A stretch of 26,551 nt of DNA from JBDKVA01 sp039679375 (GTDB taxonomy: Bacteria > Bacillota > Clostridia > Acetivibrionales > DTU013): assembly GCA_039679375.1 (NCBI GenBank), contig JBDKVA010000093.1, positions 1 through 26,551 on the forward strand. The letters run 5' to 3'. The notes below the pieces were generated by a model. That model was given only the letters and a program-made list of their open reading frames with translations, did no database searches and had not been told where the DNA came from. Positions 24,158-26,551 of the stretch are shown here, piece after piece. The stretch's first letter is position 1. Each line of letters starts with the position of its first letter. Both the position numbers and the translations under genes were made by a program.

Positions 24158-26551
24158 CCAGGCTCATTTCCTTCCTTCTGGCGCGCCTTTTCCTGAAAAC
24201 AATGAAGAATACTATCAAAGCTGCTAAAAAGACTGCCGGTATTATATATAACAGGATGCTGGTTTTTTTGCCTTTCATTCCTTCCGGCATCTGTCCGTTG
24301 ATTGCGGCCTTATCGATCGGTATTCCGTTTTCGTCAAGCATAGCCCCCTGCTGCTGCATTTCCATTACATTGACGGTAAATTCCTTGGGTATCTCGGTAA
24401 CCTTGCCGTTGGCGTCCTCGAAGGAGAATATGACATTCCCCGTCAATTTTCCGGGTTTCGACGGTATAACGGAGACGTCAAAGCTGTCGGTCCTACCGGA
24501 TTCGAAATTACCAACATAATAACTGAGATTCTGTCCGTCGAAATCGCCTACTGCCTTGACCAGCATGTTGTATAACGTCGATTTGCCCATATTGTAAAAG
24601 TCGATATACAACGAAAGAGGCTGCCCCACATAGGTTTCCGGCGGCAGGCTCAATTCCCCTGTGACCAGCCTTGGGTTCTGCAGCACGCGGACGCTGACTA
24701 TTTCCTTTGTAGTAAATGGATTGCCCTTTTCATCTTCATACTCAAAATTAACAGTCAGTGCATAAGATTTTTGCTCTGCATCCGGTTTTACATGCAGCAT
24801 CAATTCTCTCTCAACACTTTCCTGTGCAGGTATACCTTCCAGGTAAAAGGTGTTTCCCGTATCTGTGGGAGTAAAAGTACCATCGTCTGACGCAACAGTG
24901 ACTTTAATGTTTGAAACGTTCACTGCTTTGCTTGTATTAAGGAAAGACAGCTTCAGCTTGAAATCCTCCGCCGCTCTTACGGATGACGGCTCGATGGAAT
25001 ACTTGTCAACTATAATCCTTGGAACGGTTTTCCCGGAGCTATTCTCAATGAATACCCCCACATACTGTGATGCATTATACTTCGTCCCGTAAATATCTTC
25101 ATATTCAATGTTGATTGCCACCGGATAATTCTTCGTCACTGCTTCATCTGCCGAAAACAGCTTGAATACGACGTTTTGCACAGCCTTGGAATCCAGCTTG
25201 TCAATATAGACAGGATTCATGGATTTAGTAATTATTTCTCCGCCTGTTGTCAATGATACCTTAATATTTCTGGCAGCTGCGCCGCCATTTTTCAAATCCA
25301 GCTTGATTTCAAAATTTTCTCCTGCTGCTAAAGCGCTCTGGGGCGAAACAATTTTATCAAAAGAGATTGATGGTTTTGCATCACCGTTTTCACCTGCAGG
25401 TACAAATATCTGGTTGTCCATTGTATATTCGGAGCCGGCATCATCCTTGTATTCCATTTTGACAGTAAGTTCATTGCCGCCGGCCATCGAACCGGAGGGC
25501 ATAAGGAGCTGATAGCTTGCTACGCCGCTGCTGTTGCCGGCCATCCTGCTAATGTACTGTATATTTGAAGAATTGTGTGTGGTAAAGCCTCCGCTTTTCA
25601 ACCCTCCAAGTGTTACTTTTATATCCTTTGCCGCCAGGGTGCCTATGTTTTTGATTGTCAGTTCCAGCTTGACGGCCCCTGTTGATACATTTGACGCATC
25701 CGGCTTTACAGCGATATTGTCCACCGCAAGCGTTGGTTTGGTATTCGTGTTCTGTATCCTTATGTAAACTGTTTCAGAAATCTCGGTATTATCACCGTAA
25801 CGATCGCCATATGCATTTTCGAACTGATATTTCAGCTTCATTTCGTAAAGGCCGTCCGGTGCGCTTCTTAGTGTTTTGATTATAAACCCGACATCCTTTG
25901 CTTCATTTCCGTTTATCTGATCTATAGTTTTTTTCATTTCAAGGCTCTCGAGAATTAACGGAGCTTTTGAGCTATCTACCATTTTTAACGACATGGTTAT
26001 ATTTTTTGCCTGATATATGCTGCTGTTCTTTATGGAGAAGTTGACGGACTTCGCTACCCCCGCAACTATTGGTATAATATTATTATCGTCCGCAACGCCG
26101 GGCTTCGGCATATATTTGGAGGTGTCCACCGGTGTTGATGAAGAGGAACCAGTGCTGGTCGGATGAGCCTTTGATATATAGATTATTTTTTCTTCGATAT
26201 AATCATTCCCGCCGGCAGAATATGTTAATGTAATCTTTAGTTCATTGCCTGTTCCTGTATAAATAAGTTTAATTTTTATAGATGGCATATTAGTTGCATT
26301 ACCAGCTATGTCATCATATAGTTTGAAGCTGTTTGATGGGTTTCCATGGAAAGATGATGTGGAATCAATGTTTGCATAGACGGCACCCGTGGCCGTAGCA
26401 AGTGTATTTGAGCACATTAATGTTAGCTCAAATGCGTCGCCTTCATATATATCAGATTTATCAGATATATAATTCTCTATTACAATGTTGTTCGCCGATA
26501 CTGCCCCATACGCCGCTGTACCGCTAAACACCTGCAGGCACAACATCAGAA
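24150..26551 (-). CDS. Exported CARDB/S-layer-like repeat protein with C-terminal anchor (5' end outside window)
   Basis: About 800 residues are visible; the frame stays open to the window edge, where LMLCLQVFSGTAAYGA reads as the end of a signal peptide, so the true start is just outside. The body has at least four CARDB/COG1361-like beta-sandwich units, each opening with a form of P-x-I/L-x-V/F-D followed by hydrophobic strands and LKNxG, LKNGG, LNTSK or FYNMG, and a further N-terminal unit. A C-terminal membrane segment (LLYIIPAVFLAALIVFFIVF) is followed by RKRRARRK, so the protein faces outward. It overlaps the permease gene by eight bases and probably works with it, for example as an extracellular partner. 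Confidence 0.85.
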   Translation of the reverse strand, partial: LMLCLQVFSGTAAYGAVSANNIVIENYISDKSDIYEGDAFELTLMCSNTLATATGAVYANIDSTSSFHGNPSNSFKLYDDIAGNATNMPSIKIKLIYTGTGNELKITLTYSAGGNDYIEEKIIYISKAHPTSTGSSSSTPVDTSKYMPKPGVADDNNIIPIVAGVAKSVNFSIKNSSIYQAKNITMSLKMVDSSKAPLILESLEMKKTIDQINGNEAKDVGFIIKTLRSAPDGLYEMKLKYQFENAYGDRYGDNTEISETVYIRIQNTNTKPTLAVDNIAVKPDASNVSTGAVKLELTIKNIGTLAAKDIKVTLGGLKSGGFTTHNSSNIQYISRMAGNSSGVASYQLLMPSGSMAGGNELTVKMEYKDDAGSEYTMDNQIFVPAGENGDAKPSISFDKIVSPQSALAAGENFEIKLDLKNGGAAARNIKVSLTTGGEIITKSMNPVYIDKLDSKAVQNVVFKLFSADEAVTKNYPVAINIEYEDIYGTKYNASQYVGVFIENSSGKTVPRIIVDKYSIEPSSVRAAEDFKLKLSFLNTSKAVNVSNIKVTVASDDGTFTPTDTGNTFYLEGIPAQESVERELMLHVKPDAEQKSYALTVNFEYEDEKGNPFTTKEIVSVRVLQNPRLVTGELSLPPETYVGQPLSLYIDFYNMGKSTLYNMLVKAVGDFDGQNLSYYVGNFESGRTDSFDVSVIPSKPGKLTGNVIFSFEDANGKVTEIPKEFTVNVMEMQQQGAMLDENGIPIDKAAINGQMPEGMKGKKTSILLYIIPAVFLAALIVFFIVFRKRRARRKEMSLDE

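Overview
The window looks like chromosome from an anaerobic Gram-positive Clostridia-type bacterium. Support for this: AGGAGG-type ribosome binding sites, PhoP/PhoR-type phosphate regulators, a TGS-fused nucleoside kinase, a DUF1540 mini-protein, two ROK regulators and moderate-to-low GC by eye. No rRNA, tRNA, CRISPR array, insertion sequence or phage gene was seen. All assignments come from reading motifs; no database search was run.

Layout. 1-2851 (+): the 3' end of phoU, a PhoP/PhoB-type response regulator and its PhoR-type histidine kinase, the tail of a phosphate-uptake/sensing operon that starts outside the window. 2852-5572 (-): xylulokinase followed by a translationally coupled ROK repressor, a small pentose-use unit whose 3' end abuts phoR with no spacer. 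5730-8016 (+): a promoter, a SIR2-like protein and an HTH-less DeoR-type sensor-domain protein in one operon, then a 58-residue DUF1540 protein and a string of hairpins. 8422-12703: an apparent carbohydrate-linked set: a Gfo/Idh/MocA oxidoreductase (+), an amidohydrolase-fold protein without the usual metal ligands (-), a second ROK regulator (+) and a cyclase-family hydrolase (-). 12749-16280: divergent nucleoside kinase (-) and release factor 3 (+). 16447-19577: an 829-residue protein with a cyclic-nucleotide-binding-like N-terminus (+), convergent with a PilZ (c-di-GMP) protein (-). 20033-22716 (+): an FrlD-like PfkB sugar kinase and an acyl-CoA synthetase. 22766-26551 (-): a secreted or anchored protein with repeated CARDB-like domains, cut by the window edge, and an overlapping MacB/FtsX-type permease.

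Most likely to be new: (i) the SIR2-like plus HTH-less DeoR-sensor gene pair, in which the second protein carries a decapeptide Cys-Pro-Tyr repeat; (ii) the 829-residue protein, whose large C-terminal part I do not recognise; (iii) a 43-bp hairpin-bearing intergenic repeat present twice, about 12.8 kb apart; (iv) two enzyme-fold proteins whose active-site metal ligands are replaced.
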